From NCBI RefSeq assembly GCF_009498525.1, contig NZ_QSNT01000002.1, positions 310,001 to 374,000 of the forward strand: a stretch of 64,000 bases of DNA, in the 5' to 3' direction. The stretch comes from Rhizobium sp. ICMP 5592 (lineage in GTDB: Bacteria; Pseudomonadota; Alphaproteobacteria; Rhizobiales; Rhizobiaceae). The position numbers were made by a program, and so were the translations under genes. Below the pieces are notes generated by a model. The model saw nothing but the letters and a program-made list of their open reading frames with translations. It searched no databases and was not told the DNA's origin. Below are positions 15,954-25,037 of the stretch, piece by piece (positions within the stretch are counted from its first letter, which is position 1; each line of letters opens with the position of its first letter).

Positions 15954-18900
15954 ATGAACATCTCAAGATTTTTCGTCGACCGTCCGGTGTTTGCCGGAGT
16001 GCTATCGGTCCTCATCGTGGTCGCCGGCCTGATCGGTCTTCGGCTGCTGCCGATTTCCGAGTATCCGGAAGTTGTGCCGCCGTCGATCGTCGTCACCGCG
16101 CAATATCCCGGCGCCAACCCCAAGGTTATCGCCGAAACCGTGGCGACGCCGATCGAAGAGCAGATCAACGGCGTCGAAGGCATGCTCTATATGAACAGCC
16201 AGGCGACATCCGATGGTCTGATGACGCTGACGGTCACCTTCAAGCTCGGCACTGATCCGGACAAGGCGCAGCAGCTGGTGCAGAACCGCGTTTCGCAGGC
16301 CGAGCCGCGCCTGCCGCAGAACGTGCGCGATCTCGGCATCACCACGGTCAAGAGCTCGCCAGACCTGATGATGGTGGTCAACCTCATCTCGCCGGACAAT
16401 CGCTACGACATCACCTATCTGCGCAATTACGCGACCTTGAACATCAAGGACCGGCTCGCCCGCATCGACGGTGTCGGCCAGGTTCGCGTGTTCGGATCGG
16501 GCGATTATTCCATGCGCGTGTGGGTCGATCCGCAGAAATCCGCGGAACGCGGCCTTGCCGCGAGCGACATCGCCAATGCCATTCGTGCACAGAATATCCA
16601 GGCCGCCGCCGGCATCATCGGCCAATCGCCGAGCGTTCCCGGCATCGATGTGCAGCTCAACGTCAATGCGCAAGGCCGCCTGACGACGCCGGAGGAGTTC
16701 GGCAATATCATCGTCAAGAGCGGCAGCAACGGCGAGATCACGCGCCTGCGCGATGTCGCGCGTATCGAGCTCGGTGCCGCCGACTATTCGTTGCGTTCGC
16801 TGCTCGACGGCAAGCCGGCAGTGGCCGTTCCGGTCTTCCAGGCTCCGGGCTCCAATGCCATCACCATCTCGGACGATGTCGTCAAGACGATGAACGAGCT
16901 GCAGGCAGCGATGCCCGACGGCGTGAAGTACGAGATCGTCTACGACACCACGCAGTTCGTGCGCTCATCGATCGACAAGGTTGTGCATACGCTGCTGGAA
17001 GCGATCGCGCTGGTCGTCATCGTCGTCATCCTGTTCCTGCAGACATGGCGTGCCTCTATCATCCCGCTGATCGCCGTTCCCGTCTCGATCATCGGCACTT
17101 TTGCCGTGATGTATGTCTTCGGCTTCTCGATCAATGCGCTAAGCCTCTTCGGCCTGGTGCTGGCGATCGGTATCGTCGTTGACGACGCCATCGTCGTCGT
17201 CGAAAACGTCGAGCGTAATATCGAAAACGGCCTCAGTCCGCGCGACGCGACCTATCGCGCCATGAAGGAAGTCTCCGGTCCAATCATCGCGATTGCGCTG
17301 GTGCTGGTCGCCGTCTTCGTGCCGCTCGCCTTCATCTCCGGCCTGTCGGGTGAGTTCTATCGTCAGTTCGCCTTGACGATTGCGATTTCGACGGTCATTT
17401 CCGCCTTCAACTCGCTGACGCTGTCTCCGGCTCTGGCGGCCCTTCTTCTTAGGGATCATCATGCGCCGAAGGATATGCTGACGCGGGTGATGGACGCGGT
17501 GTTCGGCTGGTTCTTCCGCGGCTTCAACAAGGTGTTCAACCGCGGCTCCCATGCTTACGGCAAGGGCGTCGGCGGCATCCTGTCGCTGAAGAGCCTGGTC
17601 ATGGTGGTCTATCTCGCGCTGATCGGCGCGACCTACTTCCTGTTCCAGACCGTACCCGGCGGCTTCGTGCCGCAGCAGGACAAGCAGTACCTGATCGGCT
17701 TCGCGCAGCTACCTGATGGCGCGACCCTCGACCGCACGGATGACGTTATCCAGCGGATGAGCAAGATCGCCCTGGAGCAGCCGGGCGTCGAACATGCCAT
17801 CGCTTTCCCTGGCCTGTCGATCAACGGCTTCACCAACTCCTCCAACGCAGGCATCGTCTTCGTGACCCTGAAGGCTTTCGAAGAGCGCACGACGCCGAAC
17901 CTTTCGGGCGGCGCCATCGCCATGCAGCTGAACCAGAAGTTCGGGGCGATCCAGGATGCCTTCATCGCCATGTTCCCGCCACCGCCCGTCCAGGGTCTCG
18001 GCACGACTGGCGGCTTCAAGCTGCAGATCGAGGACCGTGCCGGTCTCGGCTATCAGGCGCTCGACGAGGCCAACAAGGCGTTCATTGCCAAGGCCTATCA
18101 GACGCCGGAACTCACAGGCATCTTCTCGAGCTACCAGATCAACGTGCCGCAGCTCTTTGCCGATCTCGATCGCGCCAAGGCCGAGCAGCTGGGGGTCTCG
18201 GTGACCGATGTCTTCGACACGCTGCAGATCTATCTGGGTTCGCTCTATGTCAACGACTTCAATGCCTTCGGCCGTACCTACAGCGTGCGTGTGCAGGCGG
18301 ACGCCAAGTTCCGCTCGCATGCAAGCGATATCGGCCAGCTGAAGGTCCGGTCGGCATCGGGCCAGATGATCCCGCTATCGGCGCTCCTGAAGGTTGAGGC
18401 CAGCACCGGTCCGGAACGGACGACGCGCTACAACGGCTTCCTCGCCGCCGATATCAACGGTGGCCCGGCTCCGGGCTTCTCGTCGGGTCAGGCCCAGGCT
18501 GCCATCGAGCGCATCGCCAACGAAACCCTGCCGAAGGGCATCGGTTACGAATGGACCGATCTGACCTACCAGCAGATCCTGGCCGGCAGTTCAGGCATCC
18601 TGATCTTCCCGCTGGCCCTGCTGCTCGTCTACCTCGTGTTGGCGGCCCAGTATGAAAGCGTCACCCTGCCGCTTGCGATCGTGATGATCGTGCCGATGGG
18701 CGTGCTTGCCGCCCTGACGGGTGTCTGGCTGACGGGGGGCGACAACAACATCTTCACGCAGATCGGCTTGATGGTGTTGGTGGGCTTGTCGGCGAAGAAC
18801 GCGATCCTGATCGTGGAATTTGCCCGCGAGCTGGAATTCGAGGGCCGCACGCCGGTTCAGGCCGCGATCGAAGCCAGCCGCCTGCGCCTGCGCCCGATCC

Positions 18901-19151
18901 TGATGACCTCCATGGCCTTCATCATGGGTGTCGTGCCGCTGGTCACCTCGACCGGCGCCGGTGCCGAGATGCGCGCGGCCATGGGTGTCGCGGTGTTTGC
19001 CGGCATGATCGGCGTGACCTTCTTCGGCATCTTCATGACGCCGGTGTTCTACGTGCTGATTCGCAGGATGGCGGGCAACCGTCCGCTGAAGCAGCATCAC
19101 AGTAACGACAACAATCATTCGGCGGAGGTGCTTCCGATCGCCGCCGAATAG
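15954..19151 (+). CDS. RND efflux transporter permease (MexF-like)
   Basis: A 1065-residue HAE1-family pump. The start MNISRFFVDRPVFAGVLSV and the segments LPISEYPEVVPP and VATPIEEQINGVEGMLYM are close to MexF. The proton-relay aspartates are present in transmembrane helix 4 (AIGIVVDDAIVVVENVERN), and the second-half GLSAKNAILIVEFA helix with its Lys is intact. Twelve membrane segments and two large periplasmic loops are evident. Expected substrates are amphiphilic or phenolic compounds and some antibiotics; the LysR gene at 12502-13413 is the likely regulator. The tail (KQHHSNDNNH) is hydrophilic. It is full length without damage. Confidence 0.96.
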   Translation: MNISRFFVDRPVFAGVLSVLIVVAGLIGLRLLPISEYPEVVPPSIVVTAQYPGANPKVIAETVATPIEEQINGVEGMLYMNSQATSDGLMTLTVTFKLGTDPDKAQQLVQNRVSQAEPRLPQNVRDLGITTVKSSPDLMMVVNLISPDNRYDITYLRNYATLNIKDRLARIDGVGQVRVFGSGDYSMRVWVDPQKSAERGLAASDIANAIRAQNIQAAAGIIGQSPSVPGIDVQLNVNAQGRLTTPEEFGNIIVKSGSNGEITRLRDVARIELGAADYSLRSLLDGKPAVAVPVFQAPGSNAITISDDVVKTMNELQAAMPDGVKYEIVYDTTQFVRSSIDKVVHTLLEAIALVVIVVILFLQTWRASIIPLIAVPVSIIGTFAVMYVFGFSINALSLFGLVLAIGIVVDDAIVVVENVERNIENGLSPRDATYRAMKEVSGPIIAIALVLVAVFVPLAFISGLSGEFYRQFALTIAISTVISAFNSLTLSPALAALLLRDHHAPKDMLTRVMDAVFGWFFRGFNKVFNRGSHAYGKGVGGILSLKSLVMVVYLALIGATYFLFQTVPGGFVPQQDKQYLIGFAQLPDGATLDRTDDVIQRMSKIALEQPGVEHAIAFPGLSINGFTNSSNAGIVFVTLKAFEERTTPNLSGGAIAMQLNQKFGAIQDAFIAMFPPPPVQGLGTTGGFKLQIEDRAGLGYQALDEANKAFIAKAYQTPELTGIFSSYQINVPQLFADLDRAKAEQLGVSVTDVFDTLQIYLGSLYVNDFNAFGRTYSVRVQADAKFRSHASDIGQLKVRSASGQMIPLSALLKVEASTGPERTTRYNGFLAADINGGPAPGFSSGQAQAAIERIANETLPKGIGYEWTDLTYQQILAGSSGILIFPLALLLVYLVLAAQYESVTLPLAIVMIVPMGVLAALTGVWLTGGDNNIFTQIGLMVLVGLSAKNAILIVEFARELEFEGRTPVQAAIEASRLRLRPILMTSMAFIMGVVPLVTSTGAGAEMRAAMGVAVFAGMIGVTFFGIFMTPVFYVLIRRMAGNRPLKQHHSNDNNHSAEVLPIAAE

Positions 19152-19193
19152 GGATGCCGTGTCGGGTAGTACCCTAATGCCCGGCATGACATG

Positions 19194-19215
19194 GGCGGGA
19201 CCGCAAGGTCCCGCC
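19194..19215 (+). terminator. Rho-independent-like terminator after the efflux genes
   Basis: Perfect 9-bp stem GGCGGGACC / GGTCCCGCC with a GCAA tetraloop, followed by a pyrimidine-rich stretch (CTCTTTCGTTCT). It lies 43 bp after the pump gene's stop codon and closes the mexEF-like operon. Confidence 0.7.
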
Positions 19216-19398
19216 CTCTTTCGTTCTCGTGGTGCAATTTTTCTCTTTTGGCCAATCTGTTTTTCGAAGATTTTGCCGCTCGCCCGCCAATTTCGTTTGC
19301 ATGCGGACGTCATGGGTTTATCAAGCACATAGGCATATTGACTGACGTACATCGGGCCGGAGGAGCTGTCCCGATGCGCGTTATTGCGAGGAGGATGC

Positions 19399-20385
19399 AT
19401 GCATATCGCCATTATCGGAGCAGCCGGTATGATCGGCCGAAAACTGACGGCACGGCTGGTGGCCGATGGCGGCCTCGGTGGCCGTGAGATCACGCGGCTG
19501 ACGCTGGTCGATGTGATCGAGCCGCCGCAGCCGGAAGGATTCGACGGCAAGGTCAAGGCGCGCGCCAGGGATCTGTCTGCGCCCGGTGCCGCCGAGAAGA
19601 TCGTGGCCCGCCGGCCGGATGTGATCTTCCATCTCGCCGCCATCGTTTCGGGCGAGGCGGAGCTGGATTTCGACAAGGGATACCGCATCAATCTTGATGG
19701 TACACGGCAGCTTTTCGAAGCCATCCGGGCCGCTAATAGCGAGGATGGATACAAACCTCGCGTCGTTTTCACCTCGTCCTGCGCCGTCTTCGGTTCGCCT
19801 TTCCCGACGCCCATTCCGGACGATTTCCATCTGGCGCCGCTCACCAGCTACGGCACGCAGAAGGCAATGAGCGAGCTGCTGCTGGCCGACTATACGCGAC
19901 GCGAATTTCTCGATGGCATCGGCATTCGCCTGCCGACCATCTGCATTCGCCCCGGCAAGCCGAACCGCGCCGCCTCCGGCTTTTTCTCCGGCATATTGCG
20001 CGAGCCACTTGTCGGTATGGAGGCTGTGTTGCCGGTGCCGGAAGAGGTTCGGCATTGGCATGCTTCGCCGCGCTCGGCAGTCGGCTTCCTTATTCATGGT
20101 GCAACGGTCGATCTGACGCCGCTTGGCGCGGATCGCAGCCTCTCCATGCCCGGCGTCAGCGCCACGGTCGGCGAGCAGATCGAGGCGCTCCGCCGCATCG
20201 CCGGCGACAAGGCGGTGAAACTCATTCGCCGCGAGCCCGACGAGCTGGTGATGCGGATCGTCTCCGGTTGGGCGCAGGGCTTTACCGCCAAGCGTGCGAA
20301 GAAGCTCGGCTTCGTGGCCGAAAAATCCTTCGACGAGATCATCCGCGTTCATATCGAGGACGAATTGGGAGGGCAGCTGCGATGA
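19399..20385 (+). CDS. denD: NAD-dependent epimerase/dehydratase-family dehydrogenase (DenD-like)
   Basis: A 328-residue extended SDR close to D-erythronate dehydrogenase DenD. The N-terminus MHIAIIGAAGMIGRKLTARL carries the nucleotide motif, DVIFHLAAIVSGEAELDF follows, and the catalytic segment is SSCAVFG ... TSYGTQKAMSELL (YxxxK as YGTQK). The DenD-specific RLPTICIRPGKPNRAASGFF region is present. DenD oxidises D-erythronate C2 in four-carbon acid sugar catabolism. ATG 19399 is preferred over a TTG at 19384 because AGGAGG lies just upstream. It overlaps the next gene by ATGA, so the two are translationally coupled. Confidence 0.85.
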   Translation: MHIAIIGAAGMIGRKLTARLVADGGLGGREITRLTLVDVIEPPQPEGFDGKVKARARDLSAPGAAEKIVARRPDVIFHLAAIVSGEAELDFDKGYRINLDGTRQLFEAIRAANSEDGYKPRVVFTSSCAVFGSPFPTPIPDDFHLAPLTSYGTQKAMSELLLADYTRREFLDGIGIRLPTICIRPGKPNRAASGFFSGILREPLVGMEAVLPVPEEVRHWHASPRSAVGFLIHGATVDLTPLGADRSLSMPGVSATVGEQIEALRRIAGDKAVKLIRREPDELVMRIVSGWAQGFTAKRAKKLGFVAEKSFDEIIRVHIEDELGGQLR

Positions 20386-21266
20386 CCGGTCGGAAGATCG
20401 CTTTCCTCGGGACCGGATTGATGGGCGCTCCTATGGCGCGGCGCCTGCTTGGCGCCGGCTTTGCCGTCACCGTCTGGAATCGCGACCGGAACAAGGCGGA
20501 TGCGCTGGCGGCTGATGGAGCAATCGTTGCGGCGACGGCGGCGGATGCGGCCCAGGGCGCATCGGTGCTTTTCACCATGCTGACCAATGGCGGCGCGGTG
20601 AGCGAGGTCCTGTTCGGAAGTGGGGTGATGGATGCGCTGGCGCCCGGCGCCGTCGTCATCGACAACAGCTCGATCGCGCCGCCGATCGCCCGCGAGCATG
20701 CGGCGAAATTGGCCGAGCGTGGTTTTCGCCATATCGACGCGCCCGTTTCGGGTGGTGTAGTCGGGGCTGCGGCTGGGACGCTGGCGATCATGGCCGGCGG
20801 CGACGCCGATGTCATCGACAGTGTCCGCGACGTGCTCGCGCCGCTTGGCCGCGTCACCCATGTCGGACCGAGCGGCACGGGTCAGCTCGCCAAGCTCGGC
20901 AACCAGCAGATCGTTGCCGTCACCATCGGCGCGATCGCCGAGGCCATGCTGCTGGTGGAGGCCGGCGGCGGTTCGCGCGAGGCTTTCCGCGCCGCCATTC
21001 GCGGCGGTTTTGCTGAAAGCCGGATTCTCGAGCTGCATGGCCAGCGCATGATCGACCGCAATTTCGAGCCGGGCGGCACCTCCCGCAATCAGCTGAAGGA
21101 TCTCGATGCGGTTCTGGCCGCAGCCCGAAGCCTTTCGCTTCATCTGCCGCTGACCGAAACCATCAGGACGGAATTCGCTGAATTCGTCGAAAACGGTGGC
21201 GCGGAGAGTGATCACAGCGGCCTGCTGCTGCATCTGGAAGACAAGAATGGCCGAGGAAAGGCTTGA
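20382..21266 (+). CDS. NAD(P)-dependent beta-hydroxyacid dehydrogenase (3-HIBADH/tartronate-semialdehyde reductase family)
   Basis: A 294-residue 6-phosphogluconate-dehydrogenase-like enzyme. The nucleotide motif [16 protein letters not shown] follows the N-terminal IAFLGT. The substrate signature [19 protein letters not shown] and the catalytic lysine helix ([14 protein letters not shown], Lys in place of the usual NKLxxN context) are visible. The family oxidises or reduces short hydroxyacids such as 3-hydroxyisobutyrate, glycerate or threonate. Its ATG overlaps the DenD-like stop, and the dehydratase gene starts 7 bp after its stop, so it belongs to a sugar-acid operon. Confidence 0.9.
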   Translation: MTGRKIAFLGTGLMGAPMARRLLGAGFAVTVWNRDRNKADALAADGAIVAATAADAAQGASVLFTMLTNGGAVSEVLFGSGVMDALAPGAVVIDNSSIAPPIAREHAAKLAERGFRHIDAPVSGGVVGAAAGTLAIMAGGDADVIDSVRDVLAPLGRVTHVGPSGTGQLAKLGNQQIVAVTIGAIAEAMLLVEAGGGSREAFRAAIRGGFAESRILELHGQRMIDRNFEPGGTSRNQLKDLDAVLAAARSLSLHLPLTETIRTEFAEFVENGGAESDHSGLLLHLEDKNGRGKA

Positions 21267-21273
21267 GAAAGAC

Positions 21274-23058
21274 ATGAGCGACAATAGCCCATCCAAACGT
21301 CGTCTGCGCTCGCAGGACTGGTTCGACAATCCCGATCATATCGACATGACGGCGCTCTATCTCGAGCGCTTCATGAATTACGGCATCACGCCGGAGGAGC
21401 TGCGCTCCGGCAAGCCGATCATCGGCATTGCCCAGAGCGGCAGCGACCTGACACCCTGCAACCGCCATCACATCGACCTTGCCAAGCGTGTGCGCGACGG
21501 CATTCGCGATGCCGGCGGCATTCCGATCGAGTTTCCCACCCATCCGATCTTCGAGAACTGCAAGCGCCCGACGGCGGCGCTCGACCGCAATCTCGCCTAT
21601 CTCGGTCTCGTCGAGGTGCTTTACGGCTATCCGCTCGACGGTGTCGTCCTGACGACCGGCTGCGACAAGACCACGCCGTCGGCGCTGATGGCGGCATCCA
21701 CCGTCAATATTCCGGCAATCGTATTGTCTGGCGGGCCGATGCTGGATGGCTGGCACGATGGCGAGCTGGCCGGGTCCGGCACGGTGATCTGGCGTTCGCG
21801 CCGCAAGCTTGCGGCCGGGGAGATCGACGAAGAGGAGTTCATGGAGGCGTCACTCGCCTCGGCGCCCTCGATCGGTCATTGCAATACCATGGGCACGGCC
21901 TCGACCATGAACGCCATGGCCGAAGCGCTCGGCATGTCGCTGACCGGCTGTGCCGCCATTCCCGGCGCCTATCGCGAGCGCGGGCAGATGGCCTATCGCA
22001 CCGGGCGGCGCGCCGTCGAACTGGTGCTCGAAAACATCAAGCCGTCCGACGTGCTGACCCGGGAGGCTTTTCTCAATGCCATCCGCGTCAATTCGGCGAT
22101 TGGTGGCTCGACCAATGCGCAGCCGCATCTGGCGGCCATGGCCAAGCATGCCGGTGTCGCGCTTCATCCCGAGGACTGGCAGGTGCACGGCTTCGATATT
22201 CCTCTGCTAGCCAATGTCCAGCCGGCGGGCGCCTATCTCGGCGAGCGCTTCCACCGCGCCGGCGGCGTGCCGGCCATCATGTGGGAGCTGCTGCAGGTCG
22301 GCAAGCTCGATGGCAACTGTCCGACGGTCACCGGCAAGACCATGGCGGAGAACCTGAAGGGGCGCGAGGCGACGGATCGTGAGGTCATCCTCCCCTTCGC
22401 CGCGCCGCTGAAGGAGCGGGCAGGCTTCCTGGTGCTGAAGGGCAATCTCTTCGATTTCGCCATCATGAAGATGAGCGTCGTGTCGGAGGATTTCCGCAGC
22501 CGCTATCTGCAGGAGCCGGGACGCGAGGGCGTGTTCGAGGGCAGGGCCGTGGTTTTCGACGGCTCGGAAGATTATCACAGGCGCATCAACGATGCGGATC
22601 TCGGCATCGACGAGAATACCATTCTCGTCATCCGTGGCGCCGGACCGATCGGCTGGCCGGGTTCGGCCGAAGTCGTCAACATGCAGCCGCCGGATGCGCT
22701 GCTGAAGCGCGGCATCCGCAGCCTGCCGACAATCGGAGATGGCCGACAGTCCGGCACCGCCGACAGTCCGTCGATCCTCAATGCCTCGCCGGAAAGTGCG
22801 GCAGGCGGCGGGCTTGCCTGGCTGAGAACCGGCGACACCATTCGGATCGACTTCAATCACGGCCGCTGCGACATGCTGGTGGAGGAGGTCGAGATCGAAC
22901 GGCGCAAGGGCGACGGCATTCCCGACGTCCCGCCGGACGCGACGCCCTGGCAGCGCATCTATCGCCGCTCGGTCACGCAGCTTTCCGATGGCGCGGTGCT
23001 TGATGGCGCAGCCGATTTCCGCGATCTCGCGGCCAATCCGCCACGTCACAATCATTAA
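21274..23058 (+). CDS. xylD: IlvD/Edd-family dehydratase, D-xylonate dehydratase type
   Basis: A 594-residue iron-sulfur dehydratase. From memory it follows the Caulobacter XylD protein closely along its length, including [20 protein letters not shown] near the start, [17 protein letters not shown] (cluster Cys), [14 protein letters not shown] (second cluster Cys), [19 protein letters not shown] and the identical C-terminus PRHNH. The reaction would convert D-xylonate or a related aldonate to its 2-keto-3-deoxy form. It is the last gene of the coupled operon with the DenD-like and hydroxyacid dehydrogenase genes. No transporter or sugar dehydrogenase accompanies it, so the true aldonate remains uncertain. 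Confidence 0.88.
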   Translation: MSDNSPSKRRLRSQDWFDNPDHIDMTALYLERFMNYGITPEELRSGKPIIGIAQSGSDLTPCNRHHIDLAKRVRDGIRDAGGIPIEFPTHPIFENCKRPTAALDRNLAYLGLVEVLYGYPLDGVVLTTGCDKTTPSALMAASTVNIPAIVLSGGPMLDGWHDGELAGSGTVIWRSRRKLAAGEIDEEEFMEASLASAPSIGHCNTMGTASTMNAMAEALGMSLTGCAAIPGAYRERGQMAYRTGRRAVELVLENIKPSDVLTREAFLNAIRVNSAIGGSTNAQPHLAAMAKHAGVALHPEDWQVHGFDIPLLANVQPAGAYLGERFHRAGGVPAIMWELLQVGKLDGNCPTVTGKTMAENLKGREATDREVILPFAAPLKERAGFLVLKGNLFDFAIMKMSVVSEDFRSRYLQEPGREGVFEGRAVVFDGSEDYHRRINDADLGIDENTILVIRGAGPIGWPGSAEVVNMQPPDALLKRGIRSLPTIGDGRQSGTADSPSILNASPESAAGGGLAWLRTGDTIRIDFNHGRCDMLVEEVEIERRKGDGIPDVPPDATPWQRIYRRSVTQLSDGAVLDGAADFRDLAANPPRHNH

Positions 23059-23064
23059 CCAAAA

Positions 23065-23103
23065 AACCATCGTTACGATGGTTGCGGGCAAAAGCCCGCA
23101 ACC
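23065..23103 (+). terminator. Two overlapping hairpins after the sugar-acid operon
   Basis: First hairpin: AACCATCG / CGATGGTT with a TTA loop (23065-23083). Second: GGTTGCGGGC / GCCCGCAACC with an AAAA loop (23080-23103). They share GGTT, so both cannot form fully at once. There is no long U-tract. They probably terminate or protect the xylD-type mRNA. Confidence 0.55.
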
Positions 23104-23159
23104 AGGCGGACGTCATTAAATAACGCGAAAGGGAGTGCTGCCAGGATATCGCCGAGACT

Positions 23160-25037
23160 ATGCAAGCTTTCCAAGTGTCCGCAGGGGGTTCGAACTCGGT
23201 GGGAGAGGCGATATCAGGGCGATCCGAGCTGGAGTTCCAGAACCTCTTGAGGAGGCTGGAGCTGGCGCTGGAGACGTCACAAATCGGGGTCTGGGAGCAT
23301 AATCTCAACGGGGAGGAAATGCTCTGGGATCTGCAGATGCATACGCTTTATCAGACTGGCCTCCGCGACCGCAAAGTATCATCGGCAGTCTGGTTGAATG
23401 CCCTGCATCCCGACGATGTCGAACAGGCCATCGCCGACTTCGACACGGCTATTGCGGAAAAGGGCTTTTACAATTCGCAGTTTCGCATCTTCCTGCCGAA
23501 CGGCGATGTGCGCTATCTGCGCTCGCGCGCTCATTTCTTCGAGGGGCCTGATGGTGCGCCGTCCTTCATCGGGGCGGAATGGGATGTCACCGCCGATGTC
23601 CTGCTCAACCGCGAACTGACCGAGCAGAAGGCGGTTGCCGAAGCTCGTGCCGTCGCTTTGGAGCAGAGCCGCGCGCGCATTGAGCATGCCGCTGACCACG
23701 ACTATCTGACAGGGCTTCCCAATCGCCGCTATTTCGACCGCCGGCTGGCGGAGCTATGCGCGGATCAGGCGGTGGAGACACTGGCCATCCTGCATATTGA
23801 TCTCGACGGCTTCAAGCAGATCAATGACAAATGGGGCCACGCGGCCGGCGACGCGACGTTGCAGACGGCGGCGTCGCGGATTCTCGGAGCGATCGCTGTC
23901 GGTGACATGGTCGCCCGCGTCGGTGGTGACGAATTCGTCGCCGTGCTGGTCAATATTGCTACATCCGAGGAAGTGGGAACCATTGCAGAGGATATTCTGT
24001 GGCGGTTGCGGCGCGACATACGCTTCGGTCACGAGATGTTGCAGGTGGGCGCCTCGATCGGTGCGGCCTGGAGTGTTGCTGATGGTGCCGGCAATTTGTT
24101 AGCGGAATCCGATATTGCCCTCTATCAGGCCAAGAAACTCGGCCGCAATCGCGTCGAGTTCTTCACGCCGAAACTGCAATCCGATCTTCAGGCCGAGCGG
24201 CGGTTGGCGGAGGAATTGCGGTTGGCGCTGATGCGAGGCGAGATCGTGCCTTTCTACCAGATCCAGGTGGATGCGCGCAGCCGGCGGATCGTCGGGCTTG
24301 AGGCTCTGGCCCGCTGGCGGCATCCGGGCAAGGGGCTGTTGCCGCCCGCAGCCTTCCTGAAGGTGGCCGAAGAATACGGGCTGACGGCCGAGATCGATGC
24401 GGCCATTCTCAATCGTGCGCTCTCCGACCGCGCTGCCTGGGCCGGGCAGGGTCTGACGCCGCCGCGCATCTCCGTCAATATTTCCGCAAGCCGCCTGGCT
24501 GATCCGGGCCTGATCGAGCGGTTGCAGACGCTGAACATACCGCGCCATGCCATCGTCTTCGAACTGATCGAGACGATCTTTCTCGATGATCCCGACGACA
24601 GGGTGCTGGCCAATGTCGACGCGATCAAACGGATGGATATCGATATAGAGATCGACGATTTTGGTTCCGGCCATGCCTCGCTGATCGGCCTGGTGAAGCT
24701 GAAGCCGAAACGGCTGAAGATCGACCGGCAACTGGTGACGGCGATTACCGTCTCGGACGAGCAGCGCCGTCTTGTCGGCTCGATCGTCGAGATAGCGAGG
24801 GCGCTTAACGTCGAGGTCATGGCCGAAGGCGTGGAAACCGAGGAGCATGCGCAGATGCTGGCGCAGGCGGGCTGCGACGGACTTCAGGGCTACGCGATCG
24901 GATATCCTTCGCCGGCCAGCGATATTGCTGCGCTGTTGGCGTCGGCTCAGAGGCCGGTTGCGGCGCGGAGCTCCGTTGCCGCCAAAGGCAAGGCCGGCGT
25001 CAGTGGATCTGCAGGACGGCGATCAGCGCGTAGCTGA
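23160..25037 (+). CDS. PAS-GGDEF-EAL cyclic-di-GMP turnover protein
   Basis: A 625-residue signalling protein. A PAS/PAC domain of the PAS_3 type occupies residues ~30-150 (IGVWEHNLNGEEMLWD, FRIFLPNGDVRYLRSRA), a short coiled coil follows at ~150-175, then GGDEF (signature GGDEF at ~255-259, DHDYLTGLPNRR before it) and EAL (signature EAL at ~381-383; DDFGSGHASL, AEGVET and QGYAIGYP also intact). The RxxD inhibitory site is not conserved (AVGD). Both catalytic signatures look active. There is no membrane segment. Its last 38 bp overlap the convergent YeiH-type gene. It may switch between cyclase and phosphodiesterase activity depending on the PAS ligand. Confidence 0.94.
   Translation: MQAFQVSAGGSNSVGEAISGRSELEFQNLLRRLELALETSQIGVWEHNLNGEEMLWDLQMHTLYQTGLRDRKVSSAVWLNALHPDDVEQAIADFDTAIAEKGFYNSQFRIFLPNGDVRYLRSRAHFFEGPDGAPSFIGAEWDVTADVLLNRELTEQKAVAEARAVALEQSRARIEHAADHDYLTGLPNRRYFDRRLAELCADQAVETLAILHIDLDGFKQINDKWGHAAGDATLQTAASRILGAIAVGDMVARVGGDEFVAVLVNIATSEEVGTIAEDILWRLRRDIRFGHEMLQVGASIGAAWSVADGAGNLLAESDIALYQAKKLGRNRVEFFTPKLQSDLQAERRLAEELRLALMRGEIVPFYQIQVDARSRRIVGLEALARWRHPGKGLLPPAAFLKVAEEYGLTAEIDAAILNRALSDRAAWAGQGLTPPRISVNISASRLADPGLIERLQTLNIPRHAIVFELIETIFLDDPDDRVLANVDAIKRMDIDIEIDDFGSGHASLIGLVKLKPKRLKIDRQLVTAITVSDEQRRLVGSIVEIARALNVEVMAEGVETEEHAQMLAQAGCDGLQGYAIGYPSPASDIAALLASAQRPVAARSSVAAKGKAGVSGSAGRRSARS

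Noticed and set aside
14543..16183. A 546-codon minus-strand frame opposite the adaptor gene
   Set aside because: The plus strand encodes a complete MexE-like adaptor; the antisense product is low-complexity and unrecognisable.
21274..23058. Naming the dehydratase ilvD or edd
   Set aside because: The sequence follows the xylonate-dehydratase branch along its whole length, including the PRHNH C-terminus, and the neighbours are sugar-acid enzymes rather than branched-chain amino acid genes.
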